A stretch of 36,902 bases of DNA, taken from contig NZ_JANURM010000017.1 of NCBI RefSeq assembly GCF_030249845.1, positions 1-36,902 of the forward strand, in the 5' to 3' direction. This DNA is from Campylobacter gastrosuis (GTDB taxonomy: Bacteria > Campylobacterota > Campylobacteria > Campylobacterales > Campylobacteraceae). The stretch's first letter is position 1. Every line of letters starts with the position of its first letter. A program made the translations under genes and the position numbers. Under the pieces are notes generated by a model. That model was not told where the DNA came from, made no database searches, and worked only from the letters and a program-made list of their open reading frames with translations. Below are positions 7,298 through 15,751 of the stretch, piece by piece.

Positions 7298-7579
7298 ATG
7301 GATATTATTTTAACAGAGCAATTTAAAGCAGAGTTAAAAATCATATTGGATTTTTATGCAAGTAAGAGCCAAATGGTCGCAAATACTTTTCTTGATGAGT
7401 TATTTGAAAAAATTGAGAGTATTGCCTTTATGGCTTATCGTTTTAGAAAAAATAGATATTTTGAAAAAGACAACGTTAGAGATTTGATTTTTAAAGGCTA
7501 TGTAATCTCATTTATAATTGAAAACGAAACAATAAAAATTCTATCAATATATGGACATAATCTACCAAAAATTAATTAA
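7298..7579 (+). CDS. ParE/RelE superfamily toxin
   Basis: 93 aa. The ParE/RelE fold pattern is clear: ILTEQFKAELKIILDFYASKS (first helices), FLDELFEKIESIAFMAYRFRKNRYF, then strands VRDLIFKGYVISFIIENETIKILSIYGH. It starts one base after the antitoxin stop, so both are made from one mRNA. ParE members act on gyrase and RelE members on ribosome-bound mRNA; I cannot decide between them. After the gene, CAATAAAAAC at about 7609-7618 repeats the last bases of insert 2, a weak hint that the gene pair is the body of a longer form of the inserts. Confidence 0.8.
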   Translation: MDIILTEQFKAELKIILDFYASKSQMVANTFLDELFEKIESIAFMAYRFRKNRYFEKDNVRDLIFKGYVISFIIENETIKILSIYGHNLPKIN

Positions 7580-7690
7580 ACTACAAACGCTTTTTAATAA
7601 AAGCAAATCAATAAAAACCAAACCACAAATCAACAAAAAACTAAAAAATGCTAACAAAATCCATTAAAAAAGCAAAATTTTAAGATATTT

Positions 7691-7699
7691 TGCTAAAAT
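7691..7699 (+). promoter_or_regulatory. Extended -10 promoter for the effector operon
   Basis: TGCTAAAAT at 7691-7699, preceded by an AT-rich stretch and 26 bases before the ATG at 7726, is the extended -10 form common in Campylobacter. It is the only good candidate ahead of the run of tightly spaced genes from 7726 to 15735. Confidence 0.55.
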
Positions 7700-7725
7700 C
7701 ATTCAACTAAAACAAAAGGCAGTCT

Positions 7726-9249
7726 ATGAGCTTTGAAAGCAACAAACAGCTTAATGATATACTAGATATAAACCTAAAAATCGCCGAAGAACAAGACATA
7801 GATAAAATTTTAGAGATGATACTAACATACACCAAAAAGCTCACAAACAGCGACGGCGGTTCATTATATATAGTAGATGAAAAAAATCAAAATCTTATAT
7901 ACAAAATCACACAAAATGACAAACTAAATATAAACCTAAAAAATCCGGGTGACTGGGCACCAATACCGCTTTATAAAGATGACAAGGCAAACACTTCAAG
8001 GGTTGCTGTCGTGTCTGCGTTAGAAAATAAATTTATAAAAGTTGATGATATTTACAATACAAAAGAATACGATTTTTCAGGCTCAAAAGCATTTGATGAA
8101 CGCCATAATTACAAAACAAAATCTATGTTAGCACTACCATTGACTAATCACGAAAACGAAGTAATCGGCGTTATACAGCTTTTTAACAAGCTAAACGATA
8201 ATAAAAGTCCAGTTTCTTTTACTCAAAGAGATGAAAATATCATTAAAATTTTTGCAAAACAAGCTTCAATGATACTCACAAATGCTCAGCTTGTAAAGAG
8301 TGTAGATGATTTTATGAACGCCTTTGTAAATGTAATCGCAAAAGCAATAGATGATAAATCAAGCCAAACTAACAACCACATAACAAACATAGCCCAACTT
8401 GCCCCAATGATAGCACAAAGCATAAACGACGATAGCTTGGTTTATGCAAATGTAAATTTTAGCCAAAATGACATTAAGCAGATTGAGCTAGCAGCAAAAC
8501 TACACGATGTTGGCAAAATCACAACCCCTGATTATATCTTAGAAAAATCATCAAAACTTGAATGTATTTATGATAGATTTGAAGCGGTAAAAGATAGGTT
8601 TGAGATATTAAAAAGGGACGCTAAGATTGAGTTTTTAGAAAATAAAATCACACAAGAACAATACGATAAAAAGATTACCCAGCTAAAAAGCGACCTTGAA
8701 TTTATAGACACGCTTAATAAATCAGAAGATTTAATTGAGTCAGCACGCCTAGATGAGATAGCCAGTAAAACCTATCTGCAAGATGATAAAATTTGCCCAA
8801 TTTTTTCAGAAAGTGAGATAGAAAATCTTAAAATCAAACGTGGTAATTTAACCAAAAACGAGCTAGAAAAGATAAAAAACCACGCCCAGCTAAGCAAAGA
8901 TATGCTTAAAAACTTGCCATACCCTAAAAAATACAAAGATGTCCTTCATATCGCAATAAATCATCACGAAAAGCTAAATGGCAAGGGCTATCCAAGCGGA
9001 CTAGCACACGATGAGCTAGATATAAAAGATAAAATACTAATCCTAGCTGATATCTTTGAGGCACTAACAGCACAAGATAGGTCGTATAAATCGCCAAAAA
9101 CACTTAAAAAGACATTTGAAATTTTAGATGATATGGCTTTTAGGGGTGAAATAGACAAGGATTTGCTTGAATTTTTTAAAACCAGCGACGCACTAAAAGA
9201 ATACGCTAAAAGACTTCAAGCCGGGCAAATAGATGACTTTTTTAAATAA
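7726..9249 (+). CDS. GAF and HD-GYP domain protein, class II cyclic-dinucleotide phosphodiesterase type
   Basis: 507 aa. A GAF sensor domain covers about residues 20-190 and an HD-GYP domain about 195-505. The metal ligands are visible: HD at 260-261 (LHDVGK), His near 386 (KNHAQLS), HHE at 413-415 and GYP at 421-423 (HHEKLNGKGYP). About 100 charged, coiled-coil-like residues (278-372) sit between the HD pair and the third His; other GAF/HD-GYP proteins carry a similar insert. Known members hydrolyse cyclic di-GMP. Its gene ends 15 bases before the Csx1-like gene and appears to lead the Csm operon, so a role in cyclic-nucleotide control of the CRISPR response is possible but only inferred. 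It has no membrane segment. Confidence 0.85.
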   Translation: MSFESNKQLNDILDINLKIAEEQDIDKILEMILTYTKKLTNSDGGSLYIVDEKNQNLIYKITQNDKLNINLKNPGDWAPIPLYKDDKANTSRVAVVSALENKFIKVDDIYNTKEYDFSGSKAFDERHNYKTKSMLALPLTNHENEVIGVIQLFNKLNDNKSPVSFTQRDENIIKIFAKQASMILTNAQLVKSVDDFMNAFVNVIAKAIDDKSSQTNNHITNIAQLAPMIAQSINDDSLVYANVNFSQNDIKQIELAAKLHDVGKITTPDYILEKSSKLECIYDRFEAVKDRFEILKRDAKIEFLENKITQEQYDKKITQLKSDLEFIDTLNKSEDLIESARLDEIASKTYLQDDKICPIFSESEIENLKIKRGNLTKNELEKIKNHAQLSKDMLKNLPYPKKYKDVLHIAINHHEKLNGKGYPSGLAHDELDIKDKILILADIFEALTAQDRSYKSPKTLKKTFEILDDMAFRGEIDKDLLEFFKTSDALKEYAKRLQAGQIDDFFK

Positions 9250-9264
9250 TAATCGGAGGTAAAA

Positions 9265-10518
9265 ATGGCAAAAATTTTAATTAGCTCAATTGGTGTTGGC
9301 GGAGGTATCACAGACTACGCCAAAGCAAACTACAAAATAGATGATAAAATTTATAAAGATGAGAAATTTATAGCCAAAGCTTTATGCGAACATATCGGTA
9401 TTGATAAGCTATTTTTAGTCGGCACAAAAAAGTCAATTTGGGAGGCTGTTTATCAAGATTTTGGTGGCAATTATGAGCTTGGACTAAAAATTCTTGAAGC
9501 CAAAGAAAATGATAAATTAGATGAATTTTTACCGATTATAGAACAAATCATAGACACAAAACTAGGCACAAAAGGCTCAAAGTGCTTTGTTATAAAATAC
9601 GGCTTAGATGATGATGAACTTTGGCAAAATTTTGATAAATTTTTACAAATTGCAAATAATTTTGCTAAGAATGATGAAATTTATATGGATATCACTCACT
9701 CGTTTAGATCGCTCTCGCTAATGAGCTTTGTAATGAGCGAGTTTGTCTCAAATTCGCTTGATGATGAGCTTGATATAAAGGGCGTTTATTATGGTATGCT
9801 TGAATATTCAAAAGAAAATAATGGCATTACGCCGATTGTAAATCTTAGTATGTTTTTTGAGCTTTTAAAGTGGTCAAAGGCGATACGTGAGCTTAAAAAA
9901 TATGGTAATGCAAAAGAAATTTTAATGCTACTTCAAAAATCAAACGATGAAGTTGGCAAAGATGTGTTAAATAAATTTAAATCATTTTCTGACTCACTTA
10001 GTATGTCAGATATAACATACATTCAGCTTTCAATTAACCAATTAAAAACAAGAATGGCATTTTTTAAAAATAACCATAACAACATATACAGACTTATTAG
10101 CAAAGATTTAGAGAAATTTATAGATATATTTAATGTATCAAGCCCATCTTTATTGCAATACAAAATGGCGATTTGGTATTATGAGAGCAAAAACTACTCT
10201 ATGGCGTATATATTTTTAACCGAAGCGTTTTTAACAGCAGTAGCAGAAAATAACAACACAGACCTACAAACAGAAGAAAAACAAAAAAAAGTAAAAAAAA
10301 TAATAAATAAAAGAGCAAACAACAATACACATAAAAAAAATACACATAAAAAAGATAACGAATACGACATATATTTTAAAATAAAAAACATAAGACACTC
10401 AATAGCTCACGCACTAGATTTAGAAAATAGAAAAACAAAAATAACACCAAGAGAAGCCATTGAGAATTTACCACTTTACATTGAAAAAGTAAAAGTGCTA
10501 TTTAAGGACAAAAATTAA
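9265..10518 (+). CDS. csx1: Csx1-like (TM1812 family) CARF-HEPN ribonuclease
   Basis: 417 aa. The N-terminal CARF domain (about 1-200) has the TM1812 signature MDITHSFRSLSL at 141-152, where the family usually has D-x-TH-G-F-R; here Gly is replaced by Ser. The C-terminal HEPN domain ends with RHSIAH at 377-382, the R-x4-H ribonuclease motif. Members bind cyclic oligoadenylate made by Cas10 and then cut RNA non-specifically, arresting the cell or the invader. A low-complexity Asn/Lys stretch (about 338-365, with THKKNTHKKD repeats) interrupts the HEPN part. A strong GGAGG ribosome site precedes the ATG. It stands directly before cas6 and cas10. Confidence 0.85.
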   Translation: MAKILISSIGVGGGITDYAKANYKIDDKIYKDEKFIAKALCEHIGIDKLFLVGTKKSIWEAVYQDFGGNYELGLKILEAKENDKLDEFLPIIEQIIDTKLGTKGSKCFVIKYGLDDDELWQNFDKFLQIANNFAKNDEIYMDITHSFRSLSLMSFVMSEFVSNSLDDELDIKGVYYGMLEYSKENNGITPIVNLSMFFELLKWSKAIRELKKYGNAKEILMLLQKSNDEVGKDVLNKFKSFSDSLSMSDITYIQLSINQLKTRMAFFKNNHNNIYRLISKDLEKFIDIFNVSSPSLLQYKMAIWYYESKNYSMAYIFLTEAFLTAVAENNNTDLQTEEKQKKVKKIINKRANNNTHKKNTHKKDNEYDIYFKIKNIRHSIAHALDLENRKTKITPREAIENLPLYIEKVKVLFKDKN

Positions 10519-10529
10519 GAGATTAATTT

Positions 10530-11306
10530 ATGAAAATTTGCAAGATTGAGATTAAAGCGTCTAGCAAACACAAGCCACCGCCGTTTATGGGCTTGGAGCT
10601 TAGAAACTCATTTGGCCTTGCATTAAAGGGCGTAAGCTGCATAAACCGCACCTACAAATGCAGCGGCTGTTTTGCCCTAAACGAGTGCCTTTATTACAAG
10701 CTTTACGAGCAAAAAAACGAATATAAAAAATTTAGATTTGACTTTTTGCTAAATCAAGAAAAATACGAATTTAATCTTTATATTTTTGATGAAATTTGCG
10801 ATGATTTGCCCTACATTGTATCTGCTTTACAAATTATGCTAGATAGAATGAATAGAGATTTTCAAATTTTTATAAATGGGGTAAGTTGCAAAAAAGATGG
10901 CGTGATAAAACTACCAAGCAAAACTAATTTTACCCTTGATTTTAGCGGATACGCTAAGGATTTATCAGTAAATTTTCTAACTCCGCTACGGATTAAAAAA
11001 GATGGCGTTTTTTCAAAAAACATTGACATAAACGATATTTTAAACTCAATTTCAAAGCGAAAAGCAGATATTTTTGGCATAAATGATAAATTTTTAAAAA
11101 TCCCAAACAGCAAAGCAGAGCTTAATTTTAAAATTTTAAACGTTAGAAATAGTGCTTTAAGACTTGGCGGATTTTTAGGGCAAATAAGCCTTAACGGACT
11201 TAGTTTTGAAAATTTTAGCCTTTTAAGGCTTGGCGAGATTATAGGTGTTGGCAAACAATGTGTTTATGGACTTGGCAAAATAAAAATGGAGTGTAAAAGT
11301 GAGTAA
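10530..11306 (+). CDS. cas6: Cas6 family endoribonuclease (copy 2)
   Basis: 258 aa. Same architecture as the Cas6 at 1831: N-terminal PPPFMGLELRNSFGLALKG, a Cys-rich segment (KCSGCFALNECLYYKLYE), the GGFLGQISLNGL strand and the C-terminal glycine-rich loop GVGKQCVYGLGKIKM. Overall the two copies differ a lot, so this is not a recent duplication. Being inside the effector operon, 11 bases after csx1 and overlapping cas10 by 8 bases, it may be the one that supplies crRNA to the Csm complex, while copy 1 belongs with RT-Cas1. Which of them cuts the present repeat cannot be told from the sequence. Confidence 0.83.
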   Translation: MKICKIEIKASSKHKPPPFMGLELRNSFGLALKGVSCINRTYKCSGCFALNECLYYKLYEQKNEYKKFRFDFLLNQEKYEFNLYIFDEICDDLPYIVSALQIMLDRMNRDFQIFINGVSCKKDGVIKLPSKTNFTLDFSGYAKDLSVNFLTPLRIKKDGVFSKNIDINDILNSISKRKADIFGINDKFLKIPNSKAELNFKILNVRNSALRLGGFLGQISLNGLSFENFSLLRLGEIIGVGKQCVYGLGKIKMECKSE

Positions 11307-12813
11307 ATTTAACGATTATTTTAGCAGTGATTTTAAGGATTTAGCACCAGATTTACTTGATATAAACGCACTTTTATGTGATGAAATGTATCTTGTAAGT
11401 GGCGATTTTTACGGCATACAAAAGTTTATTTTTGATAATTTAGCGACAAAAAACGCTACCAAAGTTTTACGTGCAAAGTCGGCATTTTGTGAGCTTTTTA
11501 CAAACGTATTAGCACAATTTATCTGCCATAAATTTCAAATAGACACCAAGCATATTTTATCCTGCACGGCTGGTAAATTTGAGATTTTAACGCCAAAATT
11601 TAGCCTAGAAATTTTTAACGAAATCAAAAGCGAGATAGATAAATATTTTATTAAAAATTTCTTTGGCATTAGTGGCATTGGACTTGTTTGTGTTGCGTGT
11701 AAAAGAGGTGATTTTTTAGTTTCAAGCAGATACAAGGCTTTAAGAGATGAAGTAAGCAAGGCCATTGAAGCTCAAAAATTTAAAAAATTTAGCCTAGCTA
11801 CGCAACCCCCAGTGCTTAGCTATGATAAAAGTATTACAAATCAAACCTTATGCAAAATCTGCAACACAAGAAAAATTTCAAAAAACGAAAAGTGCGAGAT
11901 TTGCGACACCTTCGTAAAACTTGGCGAAATTTTAGTAAGCGATAAAAACGAAATTACAAGCGATGAGCTTGGCATTGACTTTTTTAGCACCAAAATCAAA
12001 CTAAGCGAGAGCATAAAATCATACGTTTTAAAGCTTGGATACGAAATCGCTGATTTTAGCGAGCTAGCCACAAGAGTAAACGGCGAGAACGCCATAGCCG
12101 TGCTAAAAGCCGATGTGGATAATATGGGTAACTTCATAAAAGATACCGATGTTACCGAGAATTTTGCAAATTTTGACACATTTTCAAAGAGCATAAACAA
12201 CTTCTTTTCGCTATACATACCACGAAAAATGAAAGAGCAATACCCTGATAGCTACACGATTTTTGCCGGTGGCGATGACCTGCTTTTGGTTGGTAGCTAC
12301 GATAAGATGATAGAGCTTGCCATTTTTGTAAGGCAGGAGTTTTTAAAATTTGTAAAAAACAAACACCTTACAATTTCATTTGGCATAGTTTTAGCAAAAC
12401 CCTCAGTGCCAATTAGCTACCTTGCAAATGTCGCTGAAAATTTACTTGAAAGCTCAAAAGAGCTTGAAAATAAAGACGGCATAAGTATGTTTAACGAGAG
12501 CGTAAAATGGGATAATTACATAGATGTAAGAGAGCAGGTTTTATCGCACTTTGATGAGTTTAAACAGCACATTAACACCGCATTTTTATACCGAATTTTA
12601 GAGTTTTGCGATATGAGCAAAAAAGTTGATGATGACATAAAAAACACAATGTGGCGTTCAAAGCTAAGTTACAGCTTTTATAGAAATTTTGAGCAAGTAA
12701 AAGATGAGCAAAAAGAAAAAATGCTCTTAATGCTAAATAATCAAATTAAAGAAAATCCAAAGGAGATGAAAATGGTCGTATGTGAATATATCTATAAAAG
12801 GAGAGAAAAATGA
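11299..12813 (+). CDS. cas10: Cas10 (Csm1) without HD domain
   Basis: Large subunit of the type III-A complex, which makes cyclic oligoadenylate when target RNA is bound. 504 aa, against about 750-850 for usual Csm1. The first Palm domain starts near residue 31 (YLVSGDFYGIQKFIF), a zinc-binding CKIC...CEIC set lies at 185-202, and the second Palm has ADVDNMG (271-277) and the catalytic GGDD at 324-327. The N-terminal HD nuclease is absent, and the cas6 overlap upstream (GTG start at 11299) leaves no room for it. Expected: cOA synthesis retained, ssDNA cleavage lost. The overlapping ends with csm2 (4 bases) indicate coupled translation. Confidence 0.92.
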   Translation: MSKFNDYFSSDFKDLAPDLLDINALLCDEMYLVSGDFYGIQKFIFDNLATKNATKVLRAKSAFCELFTNVLAQFICHKFQIDTKHILSCTAGKFEILTPKFSLEIFNEIKSEIDKYFIKNFFGISGIGLVCVACKRGDFLVSSRYKALRDEVSKAIEAQKFKKFSLATQPPVLSYDKSITNQTLCKICNTRKISKNEKCEICDTFVKLGEILVSDKNEITSDELGIDFFSTKIKLSESIKSYVLKLGYEIADFSELATRVNGENAIAVLKADVDNMGNFIKDTDVTENFANFDTFSKSINNFFSLYIPRKMKEQYPDSYTIFAGGDDLLLVGSYDKMIELAIFVRQEFLKFVKNKHLTISFGIVLAKPSVPISYLANVAENLLESSKELENKDGISMFNESVKWDNYIDVREQVLSHFDEFKQHINTAFLYRILEFCDMSKKVDDDIKNTMWRSKLSYSFYRNFEQVKDEQKEKMLLMLNNQIKENPKEMKMVVCEYIYKRREK

Positions 12814-13253
12814 GTGATTTACACAAAAAACCCAGCAACCATCAAAATCGCAGTAATCAAAACCAGAACAACCAACAGCCACAAATTCCACTGCCACAAA
12901 TCGTGCTTGATTACAAAAAGGACAAAGAGCTTTTAAACCAAACCGCAGAAAAAACAGCAAACGCAATCTCAAAGATGACGTCAAATCAAATTCGCAATTT
13001 TTACGACTACGTTTTAAACCTAAACGAAAGGGCAAACAGCGAGGATTTTGATGAAATTTTACCTTTTGTAAAGATGCTAAACTCAAAAGTGGCTTACTCA
13101 AAAGGCAAAGGAAACGCAGACCAAAATTTTGTGCAAATGATAAAAAAATGCATTGAGCAGGTCAATACAAAAGATGATTTAAACGTTTTTAAACTCTTTT
13201 TTGAAGCAGTTTTAGGTTTTTATAAAAACAAGGAGAAGGAGAAAGAAAGATGA
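12810..13253 (+). CDS. csm2: Csm2, small subunit of the type III-A complex
   Basis: 147 aa, alpha-helical. The family core is seen at about 50-145 (ISKMTSNQIRNFYDYVLNL ... FVQMIKKCIEQVNTKDDLNVFKLFFEAVLGFY). The first 40 residues are a low-complexity Asn/Gln/Pro tail, common in Csm2. It forms the inner filament along the crRNA-target duplex. It overlaps cas10 and csm3 by 4 bases each (ATGA). Its presence, with csm3-5 after it, defines the system as III-A rather than III-B. Confidence 0.9.
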   Translation: MSDLHKKPSNHQNRSNQNQNNQQPQIPLPQIVLDYKKDKELLNQTAEKTANAISKMTSNQIRNFYDYVLNLNERANSEDFDEILPFVKMLNSKVAYSKGKGNADQNFVQMIKKCIEQVNTKDDLNVFKLFFEAVLGFYKNKEKEKER

Positions 13254-13906
13254 AAATTGTAACACTAAGCGGACAGATAGAAATTTTAAGCGGACTTCAC
13301 ATAGGCGGTGGCGATGATGTGATGAAAATCGGTGGCATTGACTCTGGCGTCGTAAAAGACATAAACACAAACAAACCATACATACCGGGTAGTTCACTAA
13401 AAGGCAAAATAAGAAGCCTTTTAGAGTGGGATAATCGTCTTGTAGCCTACTCGGGCGGACAGCCTTTTGGCTCTGATTTGTTTGATAAAATCCCAGAACC
13501 AAGTAAAAAACAAGCGATTAATTTGCTTAAAATCTTTGGCGACAATAGTGCAAAAAAAGACACCGGCATTACAAGGATAACATTTAGCGACTGCTTTATT
13601 AGCGATGATAGCAAGGACTTAAAGCTAAGCGAAGCAAAATACGAAAACGTAATTGATAGGCAAAAAGGCACGGCAAGTAACCCAAGGCAGATTGAGCGTG
13701 TCCCAGCTGGTGTGAAGTTTGATTTTAGTTTAAAGCTTAAAATTTTTGATGAAAAAGAGCCGTTTGATGATAACGAAAACGAGCTAAAAGCAATGGTTGA
13801 AAAAGGCATAAAACTTTTAGAAAACGACTATCTTGGCGGTAGCGGTTCAAGGGGTTATGGCAGGGTGAAATTCCTAAATTTGGAGTGGAGCGATGAAACT
13901 TTATAA
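13250..13906 (+). CDS. csm3: Csm3, backbone RAMP protein and target RNA nuclease
   Basis: 218 aa. RAMP protein that repeats along the crRNA and cuts the target RNA every 6 nt. Visible: LHIGGGDD near the start, the IGGIDSGVVKD segment with Asp31 at the position of the family's catalytic Asp, PYIPGSSLKGKIRSLLEW (glycine-rich), the thumb region around 130-160, and the terminal LGGSGSRGYGRVKF loop. All key elements are intact, so RNA cleavage should be preserved. It overlaps csm4 by 14 bases. Confidence 0.93.
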   Translation: MKIVTLSGQIEILSGLHIGGGDDVMKIGGIDSGVVKDINTNKPYIPGSSLKGKIRSLLEWDNRLVAYSGGQPFGSDLFDKIPEPSKKQAINLLKIFGDNSAKKDTGITRITFSDCFISDDSKDLKLSEAKYENVIDRQKGTASNPRQIERVPAGVKFDFSLKLKIFDEKEPFDDNENELKAMVEKGIKLLENDYLGGSGSRGYGRVKFLNLEWSDETL

Positions 13907-14777
13907 AACGACTATCACGCCCATTTCAAGCTTTGCAACGCCATTAAAGGGCGATACGTTATTTGGTCAGATTTGCTGGGCGATAAGATATATTTATGAT
14001 GAAAAACGGCTAAATTCTTTGCTAAAAGAGTATGAAACAAAGCCGTTTTTAATCGTTTCAGACGGCTTTACAAGCGGTTACTTACCAAAGCCAACTATGC
14101 CAAGCTCACTTTTAGGCGAGGACTTAAAGGATAAAAAAGATAACCGCAAAAAAATTTGGCTAACTCAAAATGATTTAGAGCGTGGCAACTTTAAAAACGC
14201 AAAAAAGAGCAGTGAAATAAACGAAGCAACAGCACAAACAGCGACCATAAAAAACGCAATCAACTACCTAAAATTTAGCACCGATGATAGCGGAGTTTTT
14301 TCGCCTTACGCCGTTATAGAAACTAGCTTTGGCAAACAAGATATCTATTTTTTGCTAGATGAAAATTTTAGTGTTGATGAGCTAAAAAAGGCACTAAAAT
14401 TAGTAGCGATAGGCTATGGCAAAAAGGCAAGTGTCGGCAAGGGGCATTTTAGCTTTGATGAAATTACGCAAGTTAGCTTTAAAAACGAAGCAAAGGCGTT
14501 TATGACGCTTAGCCCGTGTGCTTTTTATGGTGGCGATTTTAGCCAGTGCTACTACGAGCCATTTACTAGATTTGGCAAACACGGCGGAGCGTTATCTAAC
14601 ACAAACCCCTTTAAAGCGCCGCTACTTCTAGCCGATACTGGTGCTGTCATCACTTATGAAAAGCCGTGCGTGAAAGACTACATAGGCAGGGCGATTAAGG
14701 GGCATTCAAGCCACGAAAACGCCGTTCATCAAGGTTATAGCATCGTAATTGCAACGGAGATTTATAATGCAATTTAA
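13893..14777 (+). CDS. csm4: Csm4, crRNA handle-binding RAMP protein
   Basis: 294 aa. RAMP subunit that grips the 5' handle of the crRNA and contacts Cas10. N-terminal SSFATPLKGDTLFGQICWA and PKPTMPSS are typical Csm4 motifs; the glycine-rich GYGKKASVGKGHF at about 175-187 and the C-terminal part (HGGALSNTNPFKAPLLLAD... GVV-like strands) complete the double RAMP fold. The length is normal. It overlaps csm3 and csm5. Confidence 0.9.
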   Translation: MKLYKTTITPISSFATPLKGDTLFGQICWAIRYIYDEKRLNSLLKEYETKPFLIVSDGFTSGYLPKPTMPSSLLGEDLKDKKDNRKKIWLTQNDLERGNFKNAKKSSEINEATAQTATIKNAINYLKFSTDDSGVFSPYAVIETSFGKQDIYFLLDENFSVDELKKALKLVAIGYGKKASVGKGHFSFDEITQVSFKNEAKAFMTLSPCAFYGGDFSQCYYEPFTRFGKHGGALSNTNPFKAPLLLADTGAVITYEKPCVKDYIGRAIKGHSSHENAVHQGYSIVIATEIYNAI

Positions 14778-15735
14778 AAAATACAAAATCAAACTAACAC
14801 CAATAAGCCCAATACACATAGGCACTGGCGATTTTTATTTGCCGATAAATTATGCAATTAATAAAATTGAAGTTTATAAAGGCAAGTATAAGTATTACCT
14901 ATACGCTTTTGATGAAATTTTATTTTTTAAAAGTCTGCCAGAAAAAGATAAGTTGGAATTTAGCAAACTATTAAATGACGCATCAACACTAGGTTTATTA
15001 AAAACACAAAAATTTGTTAAAGAAAAAACTATTATCGCTAGAAAAATAGCCTATAAAAAGATAGTCGTTTCAGAAAGTGTTGCAAATGATTATTACGAAA
15101 AAATCGGTAACTTTGTGCAAATAGAAGACAAAACAATAAATCAAATGATGATAGAAAAAACCTACACTTCGCCAAATCTAAATAAAGCCATAATCCCGGG
15201 TAGCTCGCTAAAAGGAGCGATATTAACGGCACTTGGCAAAGACCCAGTAAAAGAAGAAAAGGGCATAGATTTTTTACGTATATCTGATAGCAAAACTGAA
15301 AATTCTAGCACATTTATAGATAAAGCTCAAAATATAAAACGAGAATACAATAAAAATGGAGTGTCAAAACTAATGGAGGCTATTTCTGCAAAAAGCGTAT
15401 TTGAAACAACATTTGATTTAGCAGATAAGTTAATGATTGATGATATCATCAAAGCGTGCAATAAACACTATTTACCTATATTTAAATCACAATTTAGCTA
15501 TGAAACCGATAAAAATACAAGGGCAAATTTAAAGCCAATATTTATTGAAAACTATGAAAATTTCACCCCAAACGAAAATCAATTTTTAGTGCGTATCGGC
15601 AAACATAGTGGCAACAGAGCGGTTACAATAGATAGCACAAACAAAGAAACCACAGACAACAAAAACGAAGAAACCACAACGTGGATCATAAACAAACAAC
15701 CATTTGGTTGGCTTTTGTGTGAAATTTTAAATTAA
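14767..15735 (+). CDS. csm5: Csm5, RAMP protein at the 3' end of the crRNA
   Basis: 322 aa when started at the ATG at 14767, which has GGAGA seven bases upstream; an in-frame TTG at 14749 would add six residues but has no ribosome site. N-terminal KLTPISPIHIGTGDFY and AIIPGSSLKGAILTAL are Csm5 hallmarks, and the C-terminus (FLVRIGKHSGNRAVT ... KQPFGWLLCEIL) agrees. Csm5 caps the complex at the crRNA 3' end and recruits trimming nucleases. Last gene of the operon; it overlaps csm4 by 11 bases and is followed by hairpins. Confidence 0.9.
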   Translation: MQFKKYKIKLTPISPIHIGTGDFYLPINYAINKIEVYKGKYKYYLYAFDEILFFKSLPEKDKLEFSKLLNDASTLGLLKTQKFVKEKTIIARKIAYKKIVVSESVANDYYEKIGNFVQIEDKTINQMMIEKTYTSPNLNKAIIPGSSLKGAILTALGKDPVKEEKGIDFLRISDSKTENSSTFIDKAQNIKREYNKNGVSKLMEAISAKSVFETTFDLADKLMIDDIIKACNKHYLPIFKSQFSYETDKNTRANLKPIFIENYENFTPNENQFLVRIGKHSGNRAVTIDSTNKETTDNKNEETTTWIINKQPFGWLLCEILN

Positions 15736-15751
15736 GTCATCAGATATTTTA

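Noticed and set aside
6443..7579. A CreTA-like crRNA-controlled toxin system
   Set aside because: The degenerate repeats next to a toxin gene recall it, but those systems use DNA-binding Cascade-type effectors; this locus is type III, and I see no match between any of the three spacers and the toxin-antitoxin promoter.
12733..13101. Minus-strand ORFs inside the csm genes and similar shadows (for example 528-1025, 21843-22430)
   Set aside because: They lie antisense to strongly recognisable genes, have skewed composition (Ser/Phe/Leu-rich) and no ribosome sites.
11299..15735. Type III-B (Cmr) or III-D assignment
   Set aside because: The order cas10-csm2-csm3-csm4-csm5 and the Csm-type motifs fit III-A; no cmr or csx10 gene is present.
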